Positions 1 to 8,353 of a stretch of DNA of 64,000 bases are shown piece by piece. Position 1 is the first letter of the stretch. Every line of letters starts with the position of its first letter. Origin of the DNA: Methylopila henanensis (GTDB taxonomy: Bacteria > Pseudomonadota > Alphaproteobacteria > Rhizobiales > Methylopilaceae). Location of the stretch: contig NZ_JBHUER010000003.1 in NCBI RefSeq assembly GCF_042681025.1, positions 248,001 to 312,000 of the forward strand, written 5' to 3'. Below the pieces are notes generated by a model. The model made no database searches, was not told where the DNA came from, and saw only the letters and a list, made by a program, of their open reading frames with translations. Both the position numbers and the translations under genes were made by a program.

Positions 1-110
1 GCGAAGCCGAGCACCACGGGGAGCACGACCACCATCGGCAGCAGCGCGATGGCGAGCAGCCGGGCGCGGACCGATCGCGGCCGCCAGCCCGAGGGCGGGC
101 GCTCAGGCAT
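1..110 (-). CDS. Sensor histidine kinase, N-terminal fragment
   Basis: Only the first 36 codons lie in the window. The ATG at 110 overlaps the end of the response-regulator gene, whose stop is at 103-105. The visible protein starts with a basic stretch rich in Arg and Pro, then a hydrophobic run (LLAIALLPMVVVLPVVLG) that looks like the first transmembrane helix of a membrane sensor. The overlap with an NtrC-type regulator makes a sensor kinase the natural reading. No kinase motif is visible, so the assignment rests on context. Confidence 0.6.
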   Translation of the reverse strand, partial: MPERPPSGWRPRSVRARLLAIALLPMVVVLPVVLGF

Positions 111-1485
111 TCCATTCGGCGCATTTGCGGTCGAGCGTCTTGCGCGAAACGCCGAGGCGCGCCGCCGCCGCCGCCCGGTTGCCGCCGCAGGCCTTCAGCA
201 CCCGCAGCATGTGGCGCTTTTCGAGCTCCGCGAGATCGTCGGTTTCGGGCTCGGGTCCGGCCGCGGGCTCGCCGACGTCGAAGGCGCCGAGGATCAGGCC
301 GCGCTCGACCCGGTTGCGCAGTTCGCGCGCGTTGCCGGGCCAGGAGTAGGCTTCGAACCGCCGGAGCGTGTCGCGGTCGAGCGGCAGCGGCGGCAGGCCG
401 AGCTGAGCGGAGATCTGCGCCATGAACATGCGCGCGAGCGGCGCGATGTCTTCGGGACGCTCGCGCAGCGGCGGCAAATGGATGCGGAACACGTCGAGCC
501 GGTAGTAGAGATCCGCCCGGAAGCGGCCGGCCGCCACCTCCTCCGACAGGTCCGCATTGGTGGCGGCGACGAGGCGGACGTCGATCGGCACCTCGCGGTC
601 GGAGCCGACGGGCCTCACCTTGCGGTCCTCGATCACCCGCAGAAGCTTCGCCTGCAGCGTCAGGGGCAGCTCGGCCAGCTCGTCGAGGAACAGCGTGCCG
701 CCCTGGGCGTAGAAGAACAACCCTTCGCGCGAGGAGGCGGCGCCCGTGAAGGCGCCCTTCACATGGCCGAACAGCTCGCTTTCGATGATCTCGGCCGCGA
801 TCGCGGCGCAGTTCACCGGCACGAAGGGTTTTGCGGCGTAGGGCGACTGCTCGTGCAGGGCCCGCGCTGTGATCTCCTTCGCGGTGCCGGATTCGCCGGT
901 GATCAGCACCGTGGTGGGCGTCGCGGCGGCGCGCGTCACCATCTCGCGGATCCGCGCCATCTGGGGCGAGGTCCCGACAAGACGGCCGGGCTCCTCCGGT
1001 TCGGCTTGCGCGCCGAGCTGGCGGCGCAGCACGAAGTTCTCGCGCCGGAGCGCAGCCCGGTCGAGGCAGCGGGCGATGGCGTTGAGGATCTGCTTGGTGC
1101 GGAAGGGCTTCAGCACGAAGTCCGCCGCGCCGGCGCGCAGCGCCTCGATCGCGGTTTCGAGATCCGCGAAGGCGGTGATCAGGATGACCTCGGTGAAGAA
1201 GCCGTCGCGGCGCAGCTCCGCCAGCCATTCGAGCCCGGTGCGGCCCGCCATCACATTGTCGAGGATGATGAGGTCGAAATGGCTGGCGTCGATCAGACGC
1301 CCGGCGGCGACCGTGTCGCCCACCGCCTCCACCCGCGCGCAGCGCGGCGCGAGCGTGCGGGTGAGGAAGTTGCGCATGCCGGGTTCGTCGTCGACGACGA
1401 GGATGTGGGCGCGCGCGAGCCAGGGATCGGCGACCGTGTCGGCCGGCGCGTCCGCCGTCTGGCTCGCCTGGCTGTCGTGGTTCAT
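103..1485 (-). CDS. NtrC-family sigma-54 response regulator
   Basis: A 460-residue activator. The receiver domain spans about residues 27-145, with acidic residues D32 and D33 and the likely phosphorylated D76 (LIILDN). A sigma-54 AAA+ domain carries GAFTGA (KGAFTGAASS), FLDELAEL as Walker B and PVNCAA. A Fis-type helix-turn-helix closes the protein (NRAAAAARLGVSRKTLDRK). The Walker A reads GESGTAKE, with Ala where most family members have Gly. The gene is translationally coupled to the kinase fragment. It lies downstream of an MFS carrier whose promoter region holds a sigma-54 site and two palindromes, so that carrier is its likely target, as in DctBD-type systems. Confidence 0.9.
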   Translation of the reverse strand: MNHDSQASQTADAPADTVADPWLARAHILVVDDEPGMRNFLTRTLAPRCARVEAVGDTVAAGRLIDASHFDLIILDNVMAGRTGLEWLAELRRDGFFTEVILITAFADLETAIEALRAGAADFVLKPFRTKQILNAIARCLDRAALRRENFVLRRQLGAQAEPEEPGRLVGTSPQMARIREMVTRAAATPTTVLITGESGTAKEITARALHEQSPYAAKPFVPVNCAAIAAEIIESELFGHVKGAFTGAASSREGLFFYAQGGTLFLDELAELPLTLQAKLLRVIEDRKVRPVGSDREVPIDVRLVAATNADLSEEVAAGRFRADLYYRLDVFRIHLPPLRERPEDIAPLARMFMAQISAQLGLPPLPLDRDTLRRFEAYSWPGNARELRNRVERGLILGAFDVGEPAAGPEPETDDLAELEKRHMLRVLKACGGNRAAAAARLGVSRKTLDRKCAEWNA

Positions 1486-1601
1486 AAGACCGCCGTCGAA
1501 GGCGGACGATCCGCCATCATCTGCTTAGAGCATCGTGGCGTGGAGCGCGAAAGGCCCCGCCGGCCCGAGGGTGGGCCTGCGGGGCGGAGGAGCTCGTTCG
1601 C

Positions 1602-3236
1602 TCAGTGCAGCAGGATCACGGCCTTCTGGAGGGTGATCAGCACCCCCACGGCGAGCGGAACGCCGACCGCCGCCCAGGCGAGCGCGACGAGGACCGGCGA
1701 CGTCGTCGCGGGTGCGACCGGCGTGTCCGCGATCGAGGCCTCGACGGCGGAGCCCGCCGCCCCGGCCGGCGCGGCTTCCGGCATGTGATGACGCGCCGCG
1801 ACCGGACGGACGGCGAGGTTGCAGACCATGCCGATCACGAGCAGGCCGGCGAGAATGTACATGGTCTGGTTGTAGGCCTCCGCCGCCGGCAGGCCCGCGG
1901 CCAGCTGGTGCTCGCGCAGATAGTTCACAAGCACCGGGCCGAGGATGCCGGCAGTCGCCCACGCCGTCAGCAGCCGTCCGTGGATGGCGCCCACATACTT
2001 GGTCCCGAAAATGTCGGCGAGATAGGCCGGCGCCGTCGCGAAGCCGCCGCCATACATGGAGATGACGACGCCCATGGCGAGCACGAAGAACAGCGTGGTG
2101 CCGAGCCCCGCGAGCGTCGGCGCGGCGACGTAGAGCGCGAAGCCGGCCGCGAAGAAGATCGCGAAGGTGAGCTTGCGGCCGAGCCTGTCCGACGAGGTCG
2201 CCCAGACGAAGCGGCCGCCGATGTTGCACAGGCTGAGCAGGCCGGTGAAGCCGGCCGCGATCGCGGCGATCTGCGTCTTCTGAGCCGCGCTCAAATCGCC
2301 GAAGGCGACGTCGAGGCCGATCAGCTTGCCGCCGAACACCTCCTGCAGCATGGGCGAAGCCATGCCGATGACGCCGATGCCGGCCGACACGTTGAGGCAC
2401 AGCGCGGCCCAGATCAGCCAGAACTGCGGCGTCTTGGTCGCAACATTGAGATGCACGTTCGCAGACGACACCATGGCGCTCTTCGACGCGGCGGGCGGCG
2501 TCCAGCCAGCGGGCTTCCAGCCCTCGCGCGGCACTCGGTAGCCGAGCGCGCCCGCGACCATGAAGACGGCGTAGATCGCCGCCATCGCCACGAATGTCTG
2601 CCACACGCCGACCGAGGTCTCGGTCGCGAACTGGCGCATAAGCCAGTCGGCGAGCGGAGCGCCGATCATCGCGCCGCCGCCGAAGCCCATGATCGCCATG
2701 CCGGTCGCCATGCCGCGGCGGTCGGGGAACCATTTGATCAGCGTCGAGACCGGCGAGATGTAGCCGAGGCCGAGCCCGACGCCGCCGATGACGCCCGAGC
2801 CCAGCCACAGCATCCAGAGCTGATGGGTGTAGACGCCGAGCGCGGAGATCAGCAGGCCGCCGCACCAGCAGGCCGCCGAGACGAGGCCCGCCTTGCGCGG
2901 GCCGGCGCGCTCCAGCCAGCCGCCCCAGATCGCGGCGGAGCAGCCGAGCAGCACGAAGAACAGGGTGTACATCCAGCCGAGCTGGCTGATCTTCCAGTCA
3001 CAGCCCGTGGCGACGAGGCCGGCGAGGAAGCTCATGTCGGCCGGGCAGGCGATCGGCTGCGCGATCCCGACGGCGCGCGACAGCGGCAGCCAGAACACGC
3101 TGAAGCCGTAGGCCATGCCGATGCAGAGATGGATGGCGAGGGCGGCCGGCGGAACGAGCCAGCGGTTGAAGCTGGGCGCGGCGACGGTGCGTTCGCGGCT
3201 GAAGAAGCCGGCTTCGGCGGCGATGGTGGCGGACAT
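1602..3236 (-). CDS. MFS transporter, oxalate/formate antiporter (OFA) type
   Basis: A 544-residue inner-membrane carrier with about twelve hydrophobic segments. The signature region between helices 4 and 6 (SPVSTLIKWFPDRRGMATGMAIMGFGGGAMIGAP) is typical of the oxalate:formate antiporter branch of the major facilitator superfamily. There is a long polar loop near residues 55-80 and a C-terminal extension rich in Ala and Pro. The substrate cannot be read from sequence; monocarboxylates such as oxalate, formate or pyruvate are usual for the branch. A sigma-54 promoter (3296-3312) and paired palindromes (3367-3422) lie upstream, and the sigma-54 regulator gene follows directly, so this is the likely output of the two-component system. 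Confidence 0.85.
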   Translation of the reverse strand: MSATIAAEAGFFSRERTVAAPSFNRWLVPPAALAIHLCIGMAYGFSVFWLPLSRAVGIAQPIACPADMSFLAGLVATGCDWKISQLGWMYTLFFVLLGCSAAIWGGWLERAGPRKAGLVSAACWCGGLLISALGVYTHQLWMLWLGSGVIGGVGLGLGYISPVSTLIKWFPDRRGMATGMAIMGFGGGAMIGAPLADWLMRQFATETSVGVWQTFVAMAAIYAVFMVAGALGYRVPREGWKPAGWTPPAASKSAMVSSANVHLNVATKTPQFWLIWAALCLNVSAGIGVIGMASPMLQEVFGGKLIGLDVAFGDLSAAQKTQIAAIAAGFTGLLSLCNIGGRFVWATSSDRLGRKLTFAIFFAAGFALYVAAPTLAGLGTTLFFVLAMGVVISMYGGGFATAPAYLADIFGTKYVGAIHGRLLTAWATAGILGPVLVNYLREHQLAAGLPAAEAYNQTMYILAGLLVIGMVCNLAVRPVAARHHMPEAAPAGAAGSAVEASIADTPVAPATTSPVLVALAWAAVGVPLAVGVLITLQKAVILLH

Positions 3237-3295
3237 GGATCCTCCTGGCGGGGCGCTCGATCGCGCGGTCTCCGCCGCGCTTGGCCAGCCGGGTC

Positions 3296-3312
3296 AGCAA
3301 TGTCCGGGCCAT
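3296..3312 (-). promoter_or_regulatory. Sigma-54 (-24/-12) promoter for the MFS gene
   Basis: On the minus strand the sequence reads ATGGCCCGGACATTGCT. TGGC and TTGC are 11 bases apart start to start, the strict spacing of a sigma-54 promoter. It lies about 60 bp upstream of the MFS start codon, and the neighbouring regulator is a sigma-54 activator. The bases after TGGC are CC, not the preferred AC, so the match is good but not perfect. Confidence 0.6.
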
Positions 3313-3366
3313 GTCAGGAAATCATCTGTTTCCAACAGGTTGATGGTTTTCGCCGCGATCTTCCGC

Positions 3367-3422
3367 GGACATTATGTCCGGGCCAGCCGCCGCGGCGGCG
3401 GCGCGCATGGACAAAATGTCCA
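3367..3422. promoter_or_regulatory. Paired palindromic enhancer sites for the MFS promoter
   Basis: Two related palindromes: GGACATTATGTCC at 3367-3379 and TGGACAAAATGTCCA at 3408-3422. Their centres are 42 bp apart, four helical turns, and they lie 55-110 bp upstream of the sigma-54 site. This is the classic layout for dimers of an NtrC-type activator. The regulator encoded at 103-1485 is the obvious candidate to bind them. Confidence 0.6.
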
Positions 3423-3470
3423 GTTCCCGCGCTCGCTGCAGGCGCGGCCGGGCCCCGCCCGGCGCATCCG

Positions 3471-3989
3471 TCACACCGCGTGGTAGCGACGGTCGAAATA
3501 GACCAGGCCCGCGGCGACATCGTGCAGATGCACATCCATGACGTGGCAGAACAGGACGTCGTGGCTGCCAAAGGACGACACGTCGACGATGCGGCAGTCG
3601 AACGCGGCCGTCGCGCCGATAAGCGCAGGCGCGCCCGACACGCCTGCGCGCCACTCCGCCGCGGCGAAACGCTCGGGCGTCGGCGTCTGGCCGCCGAACA
3701 GCCGCGACAGGGCTTCGTGCTCGGGGGCGAGCACGTTGACGCACAGCGCGTCGTTGCCGGCGAAGGTCTCGAACACCGAGGCCGAGCGGTTCAGGCAGAC
3801 GAGCAGCGACGGCGGCGCGTCGGAGAGGCTGCACACCGCGGACGCTGTGAAGCCCGCGCGCCCGGCCGCCCCGTTGGTCGTCACGATGGTCACGGAGGCT
3901 CCGAGCCGCGACATGCCCTGCCGGAACCGCTCGCGGCTGACGGCGCTGCGATCGGGATCGGCCGCAGGCCGTCCGGTCATCGCGTTCAT
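3471..3989 (-). CDS. rutF: RutF, flavin reductase of pyrimidine utilisation
   Basis: A 172-residue protein of the flavin-reductase-like (FMN-binding split barrel) family. Typical segments are visible: FRQGMSRLGASVTIVTT near the start, GFTASAVCSLSDAPPSLLVCLNRSAS for flavin binding, and GSHDVLFCHVMDVHLHD near the end. RutF supplies reduced FMN to the RutA monooxygenase. The gene is last in a co-directional rutA-B-C-D-F run. The start ATG at 3989 was kept because it precedes the conserved RFRQGM region by about 20 residues, as is usual. Confidence 0.9.
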   Translation of the reverse strand: MNAMTGRPAADPDRSAVSRERFRQGMSRLGASVTIVTTNGAAGRAGFTASAVCSLSDAPPSLLVCLNRSASVFETFAGNDALCVNVLAPEHEALSRLFGGQTPTPERFAAAEWRAGVSGAPALIGATAAFDCRIVDVSSFGSHDVLFCHVMDVHLHDVAAGLVYFDRRYHAV

Positions 3990-4043
3990 GGGCGCCGCCC
4001 GGCGCCTGCGTCGACCGGCCCAGGGCGCCGGCCGGCGGCCGTC

Positions 4044-4817
4044 TCAGAGGTCATCGAGGAACTCCCGCAAAACGGAGTTGAAGGCGGCGGCTTCCGTCAC
4101 GGTCGAGGCGTGGCCTCCGGTCCCGAGTTGCAGCCGGCCGCGCGGAAGCCCTTCGGCGAGGTCGCGCGAGGCCGTCCAGGGGACCAGAACGTCGTCCGTC
4201 GCCGCGACGACCAGCGTGGGGGTCGGAACCTCCGACAGCCTTCGCGAGACGTCGAAGGCGCTCAAAGCCGCGATCCGCCGCAGCAGCGTGTCCTCGCCCT
4301 GGAAGCCTTCGATCGCGTGCGCCTCATCGGCGGCGAGACGCGCCTCGTTCGCCGCGATCCATTCCGCGGGATAGAGGAAGATCGCCTGAGCCCGCACATA
4401 GGCCGCGACGCCCGCATGCCGCAGGAGCGCAGTGCGGGCCTCGAAACAGCGCAGGGTCGGTGACGCGATCTTCGCCCAGGCGTTGACGAGCGTGAGGCTT
4501 GCGAGCCGGTCCGGCCGCCTGAGCGCGAGATCGAGCCCGACGAGGCCTCCGAGCGCGTGGCCGACGAAGTGGACCGGCCCGAAGCCGCCGTCGTCGAGGA
4601 TGTCGAGCACGTCGTCGGCCATGTGGCCGATCGAGTAGCCGTCCGGCAGCGGACCGGCGTTCGCGCCGGCGCCGCGATGGTCGTAGACGACGACGCGGTA
4701 TCGCTGCTCGAGCGCGGCGAGCTGCGGCTTCCAGTAGGCGCCGAAGCCTCCGAGGCCGGTTGACAGCACGACCACGCCGGCGTCCGGCCCCGTCAGGCCC
4801 GTCACGTCATAGCGCAT
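4044..4817 (-). CDS. rutD: RutD, alpha/beta hydrolase of the rut pathway
   Basis: A 257-residue alpha/beta-hydrolase-fold protein. The start at 4817 (MRYDVTGL) was chosen over an ATG 29 codons upstream because the fold begins at once and the upstream residues are not conserved-looking. The oxyanion segment (STGLGGFGAYWKPQL) and YDHRGAG are clear. The nucleophile elbow reads GHALGG, with Ala where most hydrolases have Ser; as I recall E. coli RutD has the same Ala. A late acidic residue (AATDDVLVP) and GGHAS supply Asp and His. RutD is proposed to speed hydrolysis of aminoacrylate or carbamate intermediates of uracil breakdown. Confidence 0.9.
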   Translation of the reverse strand: MRYDVTGLTGPDAGVVVLSTGLGGFGAYWKPQLAALEQRYRVVVYDHRGAGANAGPLPDGYSIGHMADDVLDILDDGGFGPVHFVGHALGGLVGLDLALRRPDRLASLTLVNAWAKIASPTLRCFEARTALLRHAGVAAYVRAQAIFLYPAEWIAANEARLAADEAHAIEGFQGEDTLLRRIAALSAFDVSRRLSEVPTPTLVVAATDDVLVPWTASRDLAEGLPRGRLQLGTGGHASTVTEAAAFNSVLREFLDDL

Positions 4818-4837
4818 GACGAAGGTCCTCGTCCGGC

Positions 4838-5227
4838 TCAGGCTTTGCCGACATGGGCGATCGAGGCGATCTCCACGAGCGCGTCGGGCTTCACGAGGCC
4901 GCACTGGATGCAGTAGCGGGCCGGGCGGTCCTCCGGAAAGTACTCGGCGTAGACGGCGTTCATCGCGGCGTAGTTCGCCCAGTCCGTCAGGAAAATGTGG
5001 TTGAAGGTGATGTCCGTCATCGCGCCGCCCGCGGCCTCCACGACGGACTTGATGATCTCCAGCACATGGCGCGTCTGGGCGGCGACGTCGCCCACATGGA
5101 CGACGTTGTTGTCCTTGTCGAAGGGCAGCGTGCCGGAGACGTAGAGCACGCCGTCGGCGAGCGTTCCGGGCGAGTAGGGCGCGATCGGCTTTCCGGTTCC
5201 GGGCGGGGTGATGATGGTCTTCGGCAT
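4838..5227 (-). CDS. rutC: RutC, RidA-family aminoacrylate deaminase
   Basis: A 129-residue protein of the RidA/YjgF family. The start at 5227 (MPKTIITPPGTGKPIAPYSPG) follows a ribosome-binding GGAGCT closely. The family core GVLYVSGTLPFD and the C-terminal RYCIQCGLVKPDALVEI, with the conserved Arg that binds the substrate carboxylate, are present. In the Rut pathway it removes the enamine nitrogen of aminoacrylate formed after RutB action. It lies 10 bp downstream of rutB and about 20 bp upstream of rutD. Confidence 0.93.
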   Translation of the reverse strand: MPKTIITPPGTGKPIAPYSPGTLADGVLYVSGTLPFDKDNNVVHVGDVAAQTRHVLEIIKSVVEAAGGAMTDITFNHIFLTDWANYAAMNAVYAEYFPEDRPARYCIQCGLVKPDALVEIASIAHVGKA

Positions 5228-5237
5228 CGGAGCTCCT

Positions 5238-5975
5238 TTAAGCCTTCGCGGCCGGGGTCTGGGAGATCGCGCCGCAGAAGTCGGCGGTGGTGGACACCCA
5301 GCCGAAGAACTTCTCGACGTTGTAGAGGCTCGCCTCGCGGATGAAGTCCGGTCCGAGGTGGTGCACGGCGTCGTCGAGCACGACGCCGAAATACTCGAGG
5401 TGGAACGCGTCCCTGAGCGACGACTCCACGCAGACGTTGGTCGCGACGCCGACGAACACCAGCGTGCGGACGCCGCGCGAACGCAGCACGCTGTCGACAT
5501 TGGTGTTGAAGAAGCCGCTGTAGCGCGTCTTCGGGATCAGGATGTCGCCGGGCTGCGGCTTGAGTTCGTCGATGATGTCGTAGTCCCAGCCGCCCTTCGC
5601 GAGCAGCGTCCCCTTGAGCTCCGGCCGGGCGCGCATGGTCTTGAGCGCGTTCGACTTGTGCCAGTTGGGGGAGCCCGGGCCCCCGGCCTCGACATAGTCG
5701 GGATCCCAGCCGTTCTGGAAATAGACGACGGTGACGCCCGCCGCCCGCGCGGCTTCGAGCGTCTTGCCGATCTGCCGGATGGCGGGGGCGGCGCCGGAGA
5801 CGTCGAAGCCGGCGATGTCGACATAGCCGCCGGTGGATGCGTAGGCGTTCTGCATGTCGACGACGATCACCGCGGTCTCGCTCGGCCTGAGCGTCAGCGG
5901 CTCCGGCCGCGCGGGCAGGACCACATGGTCGTCGGAGGACGGCGCGACATAGCCGGCGTGGAGCGGCGCGGCCAT
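5238..5975 (-). CDS. rutB: RutB, ureidoacrylate amidohydrolase
   Basis: A 245-residue cysteine hydrolase of the isochorismatase-like family. The expected triad is visible: D40 in VVDMQNAY, K149 in IPKTRYSGF and C182 in GVATNVCVES. All three are offset by 16 from the E. coli RutB triad as I recall it (D24, K133, C166). It hydrolyses the peroxyureidoacrylate or ureidoacrylate released by RutA. Its ATG shares one base with the rutA stop (TGATG at 5973-5977), so the two are translationally coupled. Confidence 0.95.
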   Translation of the reverse strand: MAAPLHAGYVAPSSDDHVVLPARPEPLTLRPSETAVIVVDMQNAYASTGGYVDIAGFDVSGAAPAIRQIGKTLEAARAAGVTVVYFQNGWDPDYVEAGGPGSPNWHKSNALKTMRARPELKGTLLAKGGWDYDIIDELKPQPGDILIPKTRYSGFFNTNVDSVLRSRGVRTLVFVGVATNVCVESSLRDAFHLEYFGVVLDDAVHHLGPDFIREASLYNVEKFFGWVSTTADFCGAISQTPAAKA

Positions 5976-7063
5976 CAGACCGCCTCCGCCAGTGACGCGG
6001 CCGCCGCGCGGGAGCGCATCAGCGGCTGGATGCGTTCGCCGAAGTCGTCGACGCCCTTCACGAAGTCGTCGAAGGTCAACAGCACGCCCTCGCAGCCGGG
6101 CACCGTGTCGATCTCGTCCAGCATCCTCGCGACGTTGGCGTAGGAGCCGACCAGAGTGCCCATGTTGATGTTCACCGCCGACGTCGGGTCGGCCATCTGG
6201 CGGACATTGGTGTCCTTGCCCGACGACTTGTCGACGTTCGACTGGTCGACGAGCCATTTCAGCGCCTCCTCGTCGGCGCCGGACTTGTAGAGCTCCCATT
6301 TCGCACGCGCCGCCTCGTCGGTTTCGTCGGCGATGATCATGAACAGGGCGAAGGAGGTGACGTTCCGCCCCGTCTCGTCCGTCCAGCGGCTCAGCCTCTC
6401 GACCGTCGAAGCGAAGGCGGTCGGCGTGTTGAGGCCCTTGCCGAAGCAGAAATTGTAATCGGCGTATTTCGCGGAGAACGCCATGCCGGCGTCGCTCTGC
6501 CCGGCGCAGATGATCTTCATCTCTCCTTCCGGCCGCGGGCTCAGCCGGCAGTCGTTCATCTGGAAGAAGTCGCTCTTGCGGTCGGAGCTGCCCGTCTCCC
6601 ACAGATCGCGCAGGATCTGGACGTATTCCGCCAGATACTCGTAGCGCCGGCCGAAATACTCGTCGCCGGGCCACAGCCCCATCTGCGAATATTCCGGCTT
6701 CTGCCAGCCGGTGATGAGATTGAGGCCGAAGCGTCCGTTCGAGATCGAGTCGATCGTCGAGGCCATGCGGGCCGCGATCGCCGGAGGCACGACCAGCGTC
6801 GCCGAGGTCGCGAACAGCTTGATGCGCGAGGTGACCGCCGCGAGCCCCGCCATCAGGGTGAAGGACTCGAGGTTGTGGTCCCAGAACTCGGTCTTTCCGC
6901 CAAAGCCGCGCAGCTTGATCATCGACAGGGCGAAGTCGAAGCCGTGCTTCTCCGCCTTCTGCACCACCGTCTTGTTGAGTTCGAAGGTCGGCTTGTATTG
7001 CGGCGCGGTCTCGGAGATCAGCCAGCCGTTGTTCCCGATCGGGATGAATACGCCGATTTTCAT
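5975..7063 (-). CDS. rutA: RutA, flavin-dependent pyrimidine monooxygenase
   Basis: A 362-residue member of the bacterial luciferase-like (TIM-barrel, FMN-dependent) monooxygenases. It begins MKIGVFIPIGNNGWLISETAPQ, which is characteristic of RutA; an ATG 39 codons upstream was rejected for that reason. The conserved NLITGWQKPEY, WPGDEYFGRRYEY and NINMGTLVGSY are all present. RutA opens the uracil ring between N3 and C4 using O2 and reduced FMN. It is the first gene of the rut operon. A near-perfect RutR-type box lies 134 bp upstream of its start. Confidence 0.96.
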   Translation of the reverse strand: MKIGVFIPIGNNGWLISETAPQYKPTFELNKTVVQKAEKHGFDFALSMIKLRGFGGKTEFWDHNLESFTLMAGLAAVTSRIKLFATSATLVVPPAIAARMASTIDSISNGRFGLNLITGWQKPEYSQMGLWPGDEYFGRRYEYLAEYVQILRDLWETGSSDRKSDFFQMNDCRLSPRPEGEMKIICAGQSDAGMAFSAKYADYNFCFGKGLNTPTAFASTVERLSRWTDETGRNVTSFALFMIIADETDEAARAKWELYKSGADEEALKWLVDQSNVDKSSGKDTNVRQMADPTSAVNINMGTLVGSYANVARMLDEIDTVPGCEGVLLTFDDFVKGVDDFGERIQPLMRSRAAAASLAEAV

Positions 7064-7197
7064 TGTCCGCGTCCTCCTGCTCCGGCCGATCGAGCGCATG
7101 GCCGCCCGATCGGTCGTGCATTTCGCAAGCAGGCTGCGTGCCAGACGAGGATGCCTCAGCTTTTTCAGCGCCTTGGCCATAACGATCGGAATCTGAT

Positions 7198-7213
7198 CGG
7201 ACCAAATGGTCTG
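7198..7213. promoter_or_regulatory. RutR-type operator upstream of rutA
   Basis: The sequence CGGACCAAATGGTCTG contains GACCA-AA-TGGTC, a perfect 10-base inverted repeat with a 2-base centre. The published RutR consensus, as I recall it, is TTGACCANNTGGTCAA, so 12 of the 14 defined positions match. It sits in the intergenic region before the rut operon. No rutR gene is visible, so a RutR regulator would have to be encoded elsewhere. Confidence 0.75.
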
Positions 7214-7294
7214 TTTTTGAGCAGTTGGTCCGATTTTGCCGCCATTTCTCGCCCAGCGAAGAGGCGCGTTGCGCCCACGGGCCCTTGTCGCGCC

Positions 7295-8353
7295 TCAGCC
7301 GTGTTGCTCGGCCATCCGGCGATCGACAAGACGGTGGAGGTCGAAAGCGTCGAAGTCGCTGGCGGGCGCTGGGATCGGAACGTCGATGTCTCCGTTCCAG
7401 AACGCGACCGTCCCGAGGGTCAGCCGCGCCCCCTTCTTTCCCGGCCATTCGTCGAACCGGCTGTGGATCGACCGTTCGAACGGCAATTCGGCGTCTGCGA
7501 CCTCGATGCGGTCGAGCGGGAAGCCCCCGGTCACCGGCACAAACTTCAGCTCGAGCCCGTCGGTGACGCTGAACCAAGTCTCTTTGAACCGCGCGCCGGA
7601 CGGCCCGGCGAGCTTCAGCATCGCGCGGCAGTCACGGGCGTTGACATAGAATCCGATGCAGCGGCCGGCGCTCGGGAACTCGATTGCATCGCCGGCGCGG
7701 AGCTCAATGTGCTCGAAGGAGAGCAGCCTGTTCTTGCGCACGGACAGGGCGCGGCCCGGGATCAATTGCTCGGGTTTGAAGACGCTGAAGTTGCCGGAAT
7801 AGTCGACCGTGGGGGCGCGCTTCGGGGCTACGTAGTCCGCAAGCGCGAGTCCAAGCTGATATCCGGCCGCGTAGGAGATCTCGCGGCGAGGATGGCCGAC
7901 ATGCTCGTAGAGGCCGGGCTTTTCGCCCAGAATCTTCCGCCCGTATTTGAGGGTCAGATCCCGGAAACTGACGAATTGCGAGCCGCAGGCGGCCGCGATC
8001 ACGCGCCGTTTCAGATACTGCGGCGAGGCCTTCTTGATGAAGTTCACCTTGGTGAAGCCAAGCGTGATCAGGTTGGCTCGCGAGGCCAGTGTCGACATAA
8101 GCTCGAAGATGAGCCGGTTATTGTAATTGATGTCGCCGATGCGCTGCGAAAGATGTTCATCGTTTACGATGCAGTCCAGGATAACATGATCGTATCCTGA
8201 CAGGTCGTCGGCCAGATTGGTCACGAACTGCATCCCGGGGGACGCGCCAACAATATGCTTGTCAATTTGAGCTTCAGGTAAAGCAGCGCGGAAACCGTAG
8301 GTCCAACCATCCTTGAGGATCGAGTTCGACGTGCCGAGGATCAAGATCTTCAT
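7295..8353 (-). CDS. SGNH/GDSL-hydrolase-like protein, function unknown
   Basis: A 352-residue protein starting MKILILGTSNSILKDGWTYGF at 8353; an earlier ATG at 8587 would add 78 low-complexity residues. The first 190 residues look like a degenerate SGNH hydrolase. GTSNS occupies the place of the GDS block, and VILDCIVNDEHL could carry the block-III Asn. The C-terminal half (about residues 195-350) looks like a beta-rich accessory domain. I do not recognise a specific function. The gene has locally lower GC than its neighbours and is followed upstream by an AT-rich tract, which hints at horizontal acquisition. It is convergent with nothing and stands alone. Confidence 0.55.
   Translation of the reverse strand: MKILILGTSNSILKDGWTYGFRAALPEAQIDKHIVGASPGMQFVTNLADDLSGYDHVILDCIVNDEHLSQRIGDINYNNRLIFELMSTLASRANLITLGFTKVNFIKKASPQYLKRRVIAAACGSQFVSFRDLTLKYGRKILGEKPGLYEHVGHPRREISYAAGYQLGLALADYVAPKRAPTVDYSGNFSVFKPEQLIPGRALSVRKNRLLSFEHIELRAGDAIEFPSAGRCIGFYVNARDCRAMLKLAGPSGARFKETWFSVTDGLELKFVPVTGGFPLDRIEVADAELPFERSIHSRFDEWPGKKGARLTLGTVAFWNGDIDVPIPAPASDFDAFDLHRLVDRRMAEQHG

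Noticed and set aside
49..4463. Long plus-strand open frames (for example 49-1788 and 1605-4463)
   Set aside because: They are antisense to well-recognised minus-strand genes, rich in Arg, Gly and Ala, and match no family. High GC makes such frames common.
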